The notes beneath the pieces are model-generated. The model searched no databases. It was not told the origin of the DNA and saw nothing but the letters and a program-made list of their open reading frames with translations. This document shows, one piece after another, positions 1-5,937 of a stretch of 6,490 nucleotides of DNA. Made by a program: the position numbers and the translations under genes. Origin of the DNA: Bacillota bacterium (GTDB lineage: Bacteria; Bacillota; UBA4882; UBA10575); NCBI GenBank assembly GCA_012521315.1, contig JAAYMP010000086.1:1-6490 (forward strand), written 5' to 3'. The first letter of the stretch is position 1; every line of letters starts with the position of its first letter.

Positions 1-1010
1 CCGCCCGTCTTGAAGAACACCCCCGGATCACGGTGGTCCGGACGGAAATCTCCGCGGTCCCCGCCGACCAGCCGGCGGTCGTCGCCACCGGACCCCTGAC
101 CTCCCCGTCCCTCGCCGCTTGGCTGCAAGAACTCTTTGGCGAAGAGTATTTCTCCTTTTTTGATGCGGTGGCCCCGATTGTGACCCGGGAGTCCCTCGAC
201 TTTACGCGCATCTTTGCCGCTTCCCGCTACGACCGGGGCGAGGCGGAGTATTTAAACTGTCCCATGAACGAAGAAGAATACACCCGGTTTTGGGAGAATT
301 TGACCGCGGCCGAGGTCCACCAATCCCACCTGGGAGAGGAGGATCGACGCTACTTTGAAGGGTGCATGCCCGTGGAGGTGCTGGCCGCCCGGGGGAAGGA
401 TACGCTGCGCTTTGGTCCGCTGAAACCGGTTGGTTTAATCGACCCGGCCACCGGGCGCCGTCCGTATGCCGTGGTGCAACTCCGCCCGGAGAACCGGGAG
501 AAAACCCTCTACAATATGGTCGGTTTCCAAACCAATCTGCGCTGGGGGGAACAGCGGCGGGTTTTCCGGCTGATCCCCGGTTTGGCCGAGGCCGAGTTTG
601 TCCGGTACGGGGTGATGCACCGGAACTCCTTTATCAACACGCCCCAGCTGCTTACGGCCTCGTTGCAGTGGAAAGGGGGGTGGCCCCTCTTTTTTGCGGG
701 CCAGCTCATCGGGGTTGAGGGTTACGTGGAGTCGATCGCCGCCGGTTTGGTGGCGGGGAAGAACATTGTCCGCTTCTTAGAGGGAAAAGCACCCCTTGTT
801 TTCCCGCGCGAAACGGCGGTCGGGGCCCTTTTCCACCATCTTATCAGTACAGAAATTCGACATTTTCAGCCGATGAGCATTAATTTCGGATTATTTCCGC
901 CATTAGACGTGAAAATCAAAGATAAATTGAGGAAAAACCGTGCCCTTGCCGAACGGGCCTTGAATACGCTCGAAAACTATCTCCGAAAAGAGGGACAAAT
1001 AACGGAATAA
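1..1010 (+). CDS. trmFO: Methylenetetrahydrofolate-tRNA-(uracil-54-C5)-methyltransferase (FAD/folate-dependent), 5' end missing
   Basis: TrmFO makes 5-methyluridine at position 54 in the T-loop of tRNAs, using methylenetetrahydrofolate as carbon donor and FADH2 as reductant; it is a cytoplasmic flavoprotein. The frame is open from the window edge (first full codon at base 3) to TAA at 1008-1010, giving about 335 residues of a protein that is usually about 435 long. The missing ~100 residues hold the N-terminal FAD-binding motif. Visible family signatures, in order, are ATGPLTS, the SRYDRGEAEYLNCPM block, FEGCMPVE, GPLKPVGL, RPYAVVQLR, VGFQTNLRWGEQ, RLIPGLAEAEFVRYGVMHRN, FFAGQLIGVEGYVES (C-terminal part of the flavin site) and QPMSINFGLFPP. 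The cysteine in FEGCMPVE is probably the equivalent of the functional Cys226 of the B. subtilis enzyme (from memory). A GTG at base 33 is internal, since homology continues upstream of it. No terminator is visible after the stop. In related genomes topA commonly lies upstream. Confidence 0.97.
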   Translation, partial: ARLEEHPRITVVRTEISAVPADQPAVVATGPLTSPSLAAWLQELFGEEYFSFFDAVAPIVTRESLDFTRIFAASRYDRGEAEYLNCPMNEEEYTRFWENLTAAEVHQSHLGEEDRRYFEGCMPVEVLAARGKDTLRFGPLKPVGLIDPATGRRPYAVVQLRPENREKTLYNMVGFQTNLRWGEQRRVFRLIPGLAEAEFVRYGVMHRNSFINTPQLLTASLQWKGGWPLFFAGQLIGVEGYVESIAAGLVAGKNIVRFLEGKAPLVFPRETAVGALFHHLISTEIRHFQPMSINFGLFPPLDVKIKDKLRKNRALAERALNTLENYLRKEGQITE

Positions 1011-1046
1011 TCTATTGAAAAAGCAAAAATTCGGCAAGGAAATTGT

Positions 1047-1075
1047 TTGTAAAATCGCCCTTATTGTGCTATTAT
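1047..1075 (+). promoter_or_regulatory. SigA-type extended -10 promoter for the xerC-hslVU-codY operon
   Basis: TTGTAA (1047-1052) and TATTAT (1070-1075) are separated by 17 bases, and TG at 1067-1068 one base before the -10 makes it an extended -10 element. The -10 matches the vegetative consensus at 5/6 positions and the -35 at 4/6. The site lies in an AT-rich gap between trmFO and xerC. Transcription would start near 1082, leaving a leader of only about 20 bases before the proposed xerC start. The position is inferred from sequence alone. Confidence 0.65.
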
Positions 1076-1090
1076 TGTAAATATGGTAGT

Positions 1091-1106
1091 GAGGTGAGCT
1101 CTTCTG
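1091..1106 (+). promoter_or_regulatory. Shine-Dalgarno sequence and CTG start of xerC
   Basis: GAGGTGA at 1091-1097 is a seven-base match to the anti-Shine-Dalgarno end of 16S rRNA. It is placed ideally for CTG at 1104. No ATG, GTG or TTG lies in this frame between the TGA at 1095 and the ATG at 1173. That ATG has no ribosome binding site and would remove conserved N-terminal residues. Confidence 0.65.
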
Positions 1107-2000
1107 TTTCTGGAGAATTGTCTGAAAAATTATCTTAATTATATCAAACTAAAAAATTACTCGGCCTATACTATGCTCAACTACCGCATTGATCTGTCCC
1201 AGTTTGTTGAGTTTATCCGTGGAAAGCACCTCAGCGCCTGGACGCAGGTGGGGGTGAACGAGATCCGGGCCTATCTGGCCTACCTGACCGGGCTTGGCCT
1301 GGCCCGTACCACCATCGCACGGAAGATCGCCGCTTTGCGTTCGTTCTTTAAGTACCTGACTTTACAGGGTGTGGTCGAGCAAAATCCCCTCCATAATTTG
1401 CGAACGCCCAAGTGCCCGAAGAAATTGCCGGGTTTTTTGTATATACGTGAGATCGACGAGCTCTTACGGTTTGAAGATACAACACCCAAGGGGCTGCGCG
1501 ACCGGGCGATCCTGGAGGTCCTCTACGGAGCGGGGATCCGGGTCAGTGAGTTGACCGGGCTCAATCTGGGCGACCTTGATCTGGACCGCGGTTACCTTCG
1601 GGTCTACGGGAAAGGAGCGAAAGAAAGGCTGACCTTTTTAGGAAAGCAAGGGTGTAAAGCCCTGGCGGACTACCTGCGAAAAGGACGGCCTTTCTATTTG
1701 GCGCAGGGTTCAGCCCCCGGTGAGCGGGCGGTTTTTTTGAATAAAGACGGAACCCGGCTTTCCGCCCGGAGCGTCCGGCGGTTGCTTGATAGTTACGTGC
1801 GCCGGGCGGCGCTGGAAAAGAAGGTGAGCCCGCATACGTTAAGACACTCCTTTGCCACCCACCTGTTGGAGGGCGGGGCCGACCTCCGGTCCGTTCAGGA
1901 GCTTTTGGGCCACGTCAATATTTCGACCACCCAGATTTATACCCATCTCAGCCGCGAACAGGTGAAAAAGGCCTATAACAAAGCTCATCCCCGGGCGTAA
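1104..2000 (+). CDS. xerC: Tyrosine recombinase XerC (CodV), likely CTG start
   Basis: XerC-type site-specific recombinase that acts with a partner at the dif site to resolve chromosome dimers before division; in Bacillus the same position holds codV. Residues 1-85 or so form the SAM-like core-binding domain and the rest is the catalytic domain. Counting from CTG, the catalytic set is complete: Arg146 (in GAGIRVSEL), Lys170 (YGKGAKERL), His244 and Arg247 (PHTLRHSFATHLL), His270 (LLGHVNIS) and the nucleophile Tyr279 (TQIYTHLS). The first ATG in frame, at 1173, gives 275 residues and cuts away the first helix. Starting at 1104 adds 23 residues, including NYLNYIKLKNYSAYT, which matches the family N-terminus, and gives the usual length of 298. 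An in-frame ATG at 1083 is cut off by TGA at 1095. The gene is first in the operon with hslV, hslU and codY. The exact start is the only doubt. Confidence 0.95.
   Translation: MFLENCLKNYLNYIKLKNYSAYTMLNYRIDLSQFVEFIRGKHLSAWTQVGVNEIRAYLAYLTGLGLARTTIARKIAALRSFFKYLTLQGVVEQNPLHNLRTPKCPKKLPGFLYIREIDELLRFEDTTPKGLRDRAILEVLYGAGIRVSELTGLNLGDLDLDRGYLRVYGKGAKERLTFLGKQGCKALADYLRKGRPFYLAQGSAPGERAVFLNKDGTRLSARSVRRLLDSYVRRAALEKKVSPHTLRHSFATHLLEGGADLRSVQELLGHVNISTTQIYTHLSREQVKKAYNKAHPRA
1116..1130 (+). promoter_or_regulatory. Candidate CodY box at the start of xerC
   Basis: AATTGTCTGAAAAAT matches the CodY-box consensus AATTTTCWGAAAATT at 13 of 15 positions. It begins about 34 bases downstream of the predicted transcription start, inside codons 5-9 of the extended xerC. 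A weaker 10/15 match follows at 1128-1142. codY is the fourth gene of this same operon, so a roadblock type of autoregulation is suggested. The consensus comes from low-GC Bacilli and Lactococcus; use here is inferred from the well conserved CodY recognition helix. Confidence 0.5.
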
Positions 2001-2009
2001 GGATGGGGC

Positions 2010-2159
2010 ATGCCTGGGGTGGAGTTCGGATGTATGCTTGGCCTTTTAAAAAGTCAGACTATTAAGGGAAGGGTCACTCTTTCCGGATTTCCACAATTCA
2101 CTGCCAAAAAAATTACGCCGCAGATTAAGTCGGGGGCAAGGGGGGGGAAGAATGTTTAA
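2010..2159 (+). CDS. Possible small ORF of 49 residues between xerC and hslV
   Basis: This 151-base gap has an open frame that starts at ATG 2010, ten bases after the xerC stop, and ends at TAA 2157-2159, overlapping the hslV start by eight bases. A weak ribosome binding site (AAGGA at 1999-2003) lies six bases before the ATG. The predicted peptide is basic (several Lys and Arg, ends SGARGGKNV), with no cysteine pair, membrane segment or family I recognise. G+C at third codon positions is only about half. It may equally be chance open frame in an untranslated spacer. I see no terminator and only a poor promoter-like pair (TTGGCC 2038-2043, TATTAA 2060-2065) here. Confidence 0.2.
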   Translation: MPGVEFGCMLGLLKSQTIKGRVTLSGFPQFTAKKITPQIKSGARGGKNV

Positions 2160-2691
2160 AGGCACAACGGTTCTAGCTGTTCACGACGGGAAAAGGGTCG
2201 CGATGGCCGCCGACGGTCAGGTCACCTTGGGCGAGACAGTAGTTAAGCACGGGGCGAAGAAGATCCGCCGTCTGTACCAGGATCGAGTCCTGGCCGGCTT
2301 TGCCGGCGCCGTAGCCGATGCGTTTACCCTTTTTACGCTCTTCGAAAGCCAACTGGAAGCCTATGATGGGCAATTGCTGCGGGCGGCGGTGGAAACGGCG
2401 AAAGAATGGCGGACCGACCGGCGTCTGCGCCAGTTGGAAGCCTTGTTGTTGGTGGCCGACACGAAAAACCTCTTACTGATTAGTGGTTCCGGTGAGGTGA
2501 TCGAGCCCGATGACGGGATGGCGGCCATTGGTTCGGGCGGGCCTTACGCCCTGGCCGCAGCCCGTGCGTTAAAGGCCCATTCCGCTTTGGCGGTGGGCGA
2601 GATAGCCGTCGAAGCGATGAAGATCGCGGCCGGGCTCTGCATTTACACCAACGACCGGATCTGCCTTGAAGAACTTGGAGGGATCGAATGA
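2152..2691 (+). CDS. hslV: ATP-dependent protease HslVU, peptidase subunit HslV (ClpQ/CodW)
   Basis: Threonine peptidase that forms a double hexameric ring and degrades proteins unfolded by HslU. The protein is 179 residues, close to the family's 175-180. The catalytic Thr is Thr5 (in MFKGTTVLAV), so a four-residue leader must be removed to expose it. In mature numbering Asp17 (in AADGQVTLG) and Lys33 (in HGAKKIRRLY) are present, as are GFAGAVADAFTLF, KEWRTDRRLRQLEALL, SGSGEVIEPDDG and IGSGGPYALAAARAL. B. subtilis CodW uses Ser as its N-terminal nucleophile (known); this protein keeps Thr, as in E. coli and Thermotoga. The ribosome binding region is unusual: AAGGGGGGGGAAG just before the ATG at 2152. 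The stop overlaps the hslU start as ATGA, which implies translational coupling and matched production of the two subunits. Confidence 0.97.
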   Translation: MFKGTTVLAVHDGKRVAMAADGQVTLGETVVKHGAKKIRRLYQDRVLAGFAGAVADAFTLFTLFESQLEAYDGQLLRAAVETAKEWRTDRRLRQLEALLLVADTKNLLLISGSGEVIEPDDGMAAIGSGGPYALAAARALKAHSALAVGEIAVEAMKIAAGLCIYTNDRICLEELGGIE

Positions 2692-4067
2692 ACAACCTAA
2701 CGCCACAACAAATCGTCGCCGAACTTGACCGCTACATTGTCGGCCAGCACCGGGCGAAAAAAGCGGTGGCGATCGCCCTCCGTAACCGGCAGCGGCGGCG
2801 GAATCTCCCCCCGGAACTTCGGGATGAGATCCGACCGAAAAATATTCTGATGATTGGTCCGACTGGGGTGGGAAAGACGGAGATTGCCCGGCGCCTCGCC
2901 CGGTTGGTCAATGCGCCCTTCCTTAAAGTGGAAGCGACGAAGTTTACGGAGGTTGGCTATGTCGGGCGGGACGTGGAGTCGATCATTAAAGATTTAACCG
3001 AGATCGCCGTCCGGATGGTCAAGGAGGAAAAAACCGCTGCTTTGCGGGAAAAAGCACGGGAAAATGCGGAACGCCGATTATTACGGATCCTGGCCGGACT
3101 GGAACGGCCCAAAGAAGCCAAAAGTCCTTTCGATCTCTTCGGGGTTTTTGCCCCCGAAAAGACCCAATCCGTTCCTGACCAGGAAGAGCAGATAAAACTC
3201 GAGACCCTGCGCGAACGCTACCGCCGGGGCGATCTGGAAGCGGAGATGGTGCAGATTGAGGTCGCCGAAACCCCGCCGGTCCCCTCCGGCATGGTCGGAA
3301 TTGGCGGTTTGGATGAAATTGGCCAAGGGCTCCAAGAGTTTTTCTCAGCGATGCTGCCGAAGAAAATGAGCCTGCGCCAGGTGACCGTAGCCGAAGCCCG
3401 GGAGATCCTGATCCAGCAGGAGACCGAAAAGCTCATTGACTGGGATGACGTCTACCGGGAAGCCATCACCCGCGTGGAAGAGTCGGGGATCGTCTTTCTT
3501 GACGAGATCGACAAGATCGTCGGCGGGTATAGCGAAAACGGACCCGACGTTTCACGGGAAGGGGTACAACGGGATATTCTCCCCATTGTGGAGGGGACGA
3601 CCGTTTGGACTAAATACGGTCCGGTGAAGACCGACTATATTCTCTTCATCGCGGCCGGGGCGTTTCACGTCAGTAAGCCTTCCGAACTGATTCCCGAGTT
3701 TCAAGGGCGTTTTCCCATCCGGGTCGAACTGGAGTCGCTGACGGTCGAGGACTTTGAACGGATTCTGGTTGAACCGGAGAACGCGCTTTTGCGGCAAGAA
3801 AAAGCGCTTCTGGAAAGCGAGGGTTTACACCTGGAATTTACCAAGGAAGCCATCAAGGCCATGGCCGAGCTTGCTTACCGGCTGAACAAGGAGAACGAAA
3901 ACATCGGGGCGCGCCGGTTATACACCATTCTGGAACAGGTCTTAGAGGAGATTTCTTTCCGGGCTTTTGAGTACAGAGGCCAAACGGTCCGGATTGATGA
4001 AAAATTCGTCCGTGAACGGCTGGACCCAATTTTAAAGACAACCGATTTAAGCCGCTATATTTTGTAA
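2688..4067 (+). CDS. hslU: ATP-dependent protease HslVU, ATPase subunit HslU (ClpY/CodX)
   Basis: AAA+ hexameric unfoldase that caps HslV and threads substrates into it. The protein is 459 residues, slightly longer than E. coli HslU (443). Walker A is GPTGVGKT at 57-64, the substrate-gripping pore loop GYVG is at 90-93, and the helical I-domain runs from about 110 to 240 with a variable acidic/basic stretch at 140-180. Walker B is VFLDEID at 269-275. The FIAAGAFHVSKPSELIPEFQGR block (320-341) includes the presumed arginine finger, and sensor 2 is in IGARR (406-410). The C-terminal tail DLSRYIL is the family-typical end that docks into HslV pockets. The start is ATG 2688, with GGAGGG at 2677-2682, overlapping the hslV stop by four bases. 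codY follows 23 bases after the stop. Confidence 0.98.
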   Translation: MNNLTPQQIVAELDRYIVGQHRAKKAVAIALRNRQRRRNLPPELRDEIRPKNILMIGPTGVGKTEIARRLARLVNAPFLKVEATKFTEVGYVGRDVESIIKDLTEIAVRMVKEEKTAALREKARENAERRLLRILAGLERPKEAKSPFDLFGVFAPEKTQSVPDQEEQIKLETLRERYRRGDLEAEMVQIEVAETPPVPSGMVGIGGLDEIGQGLQEFFSAMLPKKMSLRQVTVAEAREILIQQETEKLIDWDDVYREAITRVEESGIVFLDEIDKIVGGYSENGPDVSREGVQRDILPIVEGTTVWTKYGPVKTDYILFIAAGAFHVSKPSELIPEFQGRFPIRVELESLTVEDFERILVEPENALLRQEKALLESEGLHLEFTKEAIKAMAELAYRLNKENENIGARRLYTILEQVLEEISFRAFEYRGQTVRIDEKFVRERLDPILKTTDLSRYIL

Positions 4068-4090
4068 ATTAACATGAAGGAGAGTCGGAA

Positions 4091-4846
4091 ATGGGAAAAC
4101 TGGAAGACATTCGCCGGATGAGAGCGCTGGTCGAGAAGAAAGAAGCAACCGAAGATTTGACCACGGCAGCGCGGAGTTTGAGTGAGATCCTGCAGAGTAA
4201 TGTTTACATGGTGGACAACGGGGGGGAGATCGTTGCCTTCCACTGTGGAAAAGGGGAAGATTGCACCAAGCAGCTTAAACCAACCAAGTTAAATCCCCAG
4301 TTTCAACAGAGGTTAGCCTTTATCTTCCAACCGGCCATCGACCTTCCATTGGAAGTGTGCCTCTTCAGTGAGGAAAACTGTTACCCCCAAGACGTCATGA
4401 TGACCGTCTACCCGCTCCAGTTTGAGGGGGAACGGGTCGGGAACCTGATCCTGACCAGAAAGGAAAGGTTTAAAGAGAACGAACTGATGTTGGCGGAGAT
4501 GGCGGCCCTGGTAGTCGGGGTTTTGCTCAAAGTCAGGAGTGCGGGGCAAGCCGATGCCGATCTGCAGTTGAAGACCAATGTCAAGATCGCCCTCGATTCC
4601 CTCTCCTATTCGGAGTTGGAGGCGATGGTGAACGTCTTTAAGGAGTTGGGCGGGGAAGAAGGATTCCTGGTTGCCAGTAAGATTGCGGACCGGATCGGGA
4701 TTACCCGGTCGGTGATCGTCAATGCCATGCGCAAACTGGAGAGCGCCGGGGTGGTTGAGTCCCGTTCCCTGGGGATGAAAGGGACCTACATGAAAGTGAA
4801 CAACCCCTATTTCCTTGAAGAGTTGAACAAGCGGAGTAAAATGTAG
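4091..4846 (+). CDS. codY: Global nutrient-responsive transcriptional regulator CodY
   Basis: CodY represses amino-acid synthesis, transport, motility and other post-exponential genes when nutrients are plentiful; known homologues sense branched-chain amino acids, and in many species GTP. The protein is 251 residues (B. subtilis 259). Residues 1-145 or so form the GAF effector domain, followed by a linker helix and a winged helix-turn-helix from about 170. The DNA-binding part is nearly canonical: SLSYSELEA, VASKIADRIGITRSVIVNAMRKLESAGVVESRSLGMKGTYMKV. The effector domain is much more divergent. By hand alignment, residues matching the B. subtilis ligand-pocket Arg61, Met62, Met65, Phe71 and Pro72 are not kept, and four cysteines (52, 58, 90, 97) lie in this part. 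AAGGAGAG at 4077-4084 precedes the ATG. It is the last gene of the operon and is followed by a strong terminator. Confidence 0.96.
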   Translation: MGKLEDIRRMRALVEKKEATEDLTTAARSLSEILQSNVYMVDNGGEIVAFHCGKGEDCTKQLKPTKLNPQFQQRLAFIFQPAIDLPLEVCLFSEENCYPQDVMMTVYPLQFEGERVGNLILTRKERFKENELMLAEMAALVVGVLLKVRSAGQADADLQLKTNVKIALDSLSYSELEAMVNVFKELGGEEGFLVASKIADRIGITRSVIVNAMRKLESAGVVESRSLGMKGTYMKVNNPYFLEELNKRSKM

Positions 4847-4894
4847 AAAAATAAAATGTTTACCTGTTGCTGGGTTTGCACCAATAAATAAGCC

Positions 4895-4926
4895 AAAAAC
4901 TGTTGACTTTTTCAACAGTTTTTTTT
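4895..4926 (+). terminator. Rho-independent terminator of the codY operon
   Basis: AACTGTTGA (4898-4906) pairs perfectly with TCAACAGTT (4912-4920) around a CTTTT loop. Three more A-T pairs extend the stem outward, and eight T's at 4919-4926 follow. It lies 49 bases after the codY stop and separates the housekeeping operon from the flagellar one. The A/T-flanked, nearly symmetric form could also work for transcripts from the other strand. Confidence 0.92.
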
Positions 4927-5030
4927 ATCTTAGAATATAGTTAACCAAATTGAAATAAAGGAAAAAGCTTTTATTGGCCATATTTGTGCGCGGCCCGGCG
5001 GAAGAATTCCATAGTAAAATCAGGAAATAA

Positions 5031-5045
5031 GCCTAAACTTTAGGC
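5031..5045. promoter_or_regulatory. Perfect 7+1+7 palindrome over the flgB -35 region
   Basis: GCCTAAA (5031-5037) and TTTAGGC (5039-5045) are exact reverse complements around one central C. The site covers the -35 element of the sigma-28 promoter, the position of a classic repressor operator. The inner AAA/TTT symmetry partly follows from the sigma-28 -35 consensus itself (TAAAGTTT), but the outer GCCT/AGGC arms do not. No known regulator is identified. Confidence 0.4.
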
Positions 5046-5060
5046 AAAAACTTCCGATAA
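5034..5060 (+). promoter_or_regulatory. Sigma-28 (SigD/FliA) promoter of the flagellar operon
   Basis: TAAACTTT (5034-5041), eleven bases, then TCCGATAA (5053-5060) fits the sigma-28 consensus TAAAGTTT-N11-GCCGATAA at 14 of 16 positions with exact spacing. Transcription would start near 5067, about 40 bases before flgB. The 251-base gap between codY and flgB otherwise holds the codY terminator (4895-4926) and AT-rich sequence with no gene. In B. subtilis a SigD promoter is also found ahead of flgB. Confidence 0.82.
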
Positions 5061-5106
5061 ATCATGTAGAGAATAGCCGGAAGACTGTGCAGGAAGGGTG
5101 TGGCGG

Positions 5107-5487
5107 TTGGTTACCAACAAGACGATTGGACAACTGACTTCTGTTTTGTCTTGGGCGACGGAGCGGCAAAAGCTCCTCAACCACAATATCGCCAATGCGG
5201 ATACGCCCAATTACCGCCGGCGTGATCTGGACTTTGCCCAGGTTTTGCAGGAGAAGAAAAACCGGCTTCCGTTGCGGCGGACCCATCCTCGACATATGGC
5301 CGGTTCCACCCACCAAAGCCTGTTTGCCGGTACGGACTGGGGGGTCGTCCGGGTGGACCAAAACGGGGTCGATCTGGAAGTCGAGATGGTTACGGCGACG
5401 CAAAACACCATGTATATTCAGAGCTTGACGCAGGAGTTGAACAGCCAGTTTCGCCGGTTGCGGACGGCGATCGGGAGGAGGAGTTAA
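5107..5487 (+). CDS. flgB: Flagellar basal-body rod protein FlgB
   Basis: Proximal rod subunit of the flagellar drive shaft, exported through the flagellar type III apparatus and assembled in the periplasmic space/cell wall. The N-terminal rod-protein motif NHNIANADTPNYRRRDLDF is clear at about residues 24-42. The C-terminal part, EMVTATQNTMYIQSLTQELNSQFRRLRTAI, is the family's second coiled-coil helix; the middle is variable. I chose TTG 5107 because AGGAAGGG (5091-5098) is eight bases upstream and this puts the motif at the same distance from the N-terminus as in B. subtilis FlgB. GTG 5098 is in frame but falls inside the ribosome binding site; it would give 129 rather than 126 residues. 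The gene is first in the flagellar operon, behind a sigma-28 promoter, and flgC starts three bases after its stop. Confidence 0.95.
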   Translation: MVTNKTIGQLTSVLSWATERQKLLNHNIANADTPNYRRRDLDFAQVLQEKKNRLPLRRTHPRHMAGSTHQSLFAGTDWGVVRVDQNGVDLEVEMVTATQNTMYIQSLTQELNSQFRRLRTAIGRRS

Positions 5488-5490
5488 CGG

Positions 5491-5907
5491 ATGAGAATGT
5501 TCCAAGCGATGGATGTTAATGCTTCCGCCTTGGGGGCGCAGCGGTTACGTTTGGATTTAATCTCGGCCAACATCGCCAATGCCAATACCACCCGTACTCC
5601 GGAAGGGGGGCCGTACCGGCGGAAGGTTCCGGTTTTTGCGGAAAACTTGCGGACGGCGGAAGGGAAGCACGGCCTCAGCGGGGTCAAGGTGGTGGCCATT
5701 TCTGATGACCAATCCCCATTCCGTTCGGTTTACGATCCAACCCACCCCGACGCCAATGCCGATGGTTATGTTTTGTATCCGAATGTCAACATCGTCAACG
5801 AGATGGTTAACCTGATGGAAGCGGGGCGGGCGTACGAAGCGAATGTAACCGCTTTTAACCTGTCAAAAGAGGTGTTTAAAGCCGCGCTTAGTATCGGGAG
5901 AAGCTAG
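5491..5907 (+). CDS. flgC: Flagellar basal-body rod protein FlgC
   Basis: Second proximal rod protein, which stacks with FlgB and FlgF in the rod and is exported without a cleaved signal. The protein is 138 residues, a little shorter than B. subtilis FlgC (150), mostly in the loop after the first helix. Family motifs are MDVNASALGAQRLRLDLISANIANANTTRT at the N-terminus, PYRRKVPVF, DDQSPFRSVYDPTHPDANADGYV, and the C-terminal helix NEMVNLMEAGRAYEANVTAFNLSKEVFKAAL. The ribosome binding site GGAGGAGGAG (5474-5483) lies inside the end of flgB, seven bases before the ATG. A second in-frame ATG at 5497 is less well spaced. The TAG stop is followed directly by TGA and TAA, three stops in a row, just before the structured flgC-fliE spacer. 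Confidence 0.97.
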   Translation: MRMFQAMDVNASALGAQRLRLDLISANIANANTTRTPEGGPYRRKVPVFAENLRTAEGKHGLSGVKVVAISDDQSPFRSVYDPTHPDANADGYVLYPNVNIVNEMVNLMEAGRAYEANVTAFNLSKEVFKAALSIGRS

Positions 5908-5937
5908 TGATAACATAGAGCGGGGATCCGAATTATA

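Noticed and set aside
1011..1046. Terminator after trmFO
   Set aside because: No stable hairpin with a T-tract can be formed in this gap, so trmFO transcripts may run into xerC.
4313..4915. Long antisense open frame of 200 codons opposite codY
   Set aside because: It mirrors the codon pattern of codY, runs through the terminator, has no ribosome binding site and resembles no family.
5015..5035. CodY box in the flgB upstream region (around AAAATCAGGAAATAA)
   Set aside because: Only about 9 of 15 positions match the consensus, no better than expected in AT-rich DNA.
5062..5505. Antisense open frame of 147 codons opposite flgB
   Set aside because: A shadow of the biased codon use of flgB; it covers the promoter region and shows no domain.
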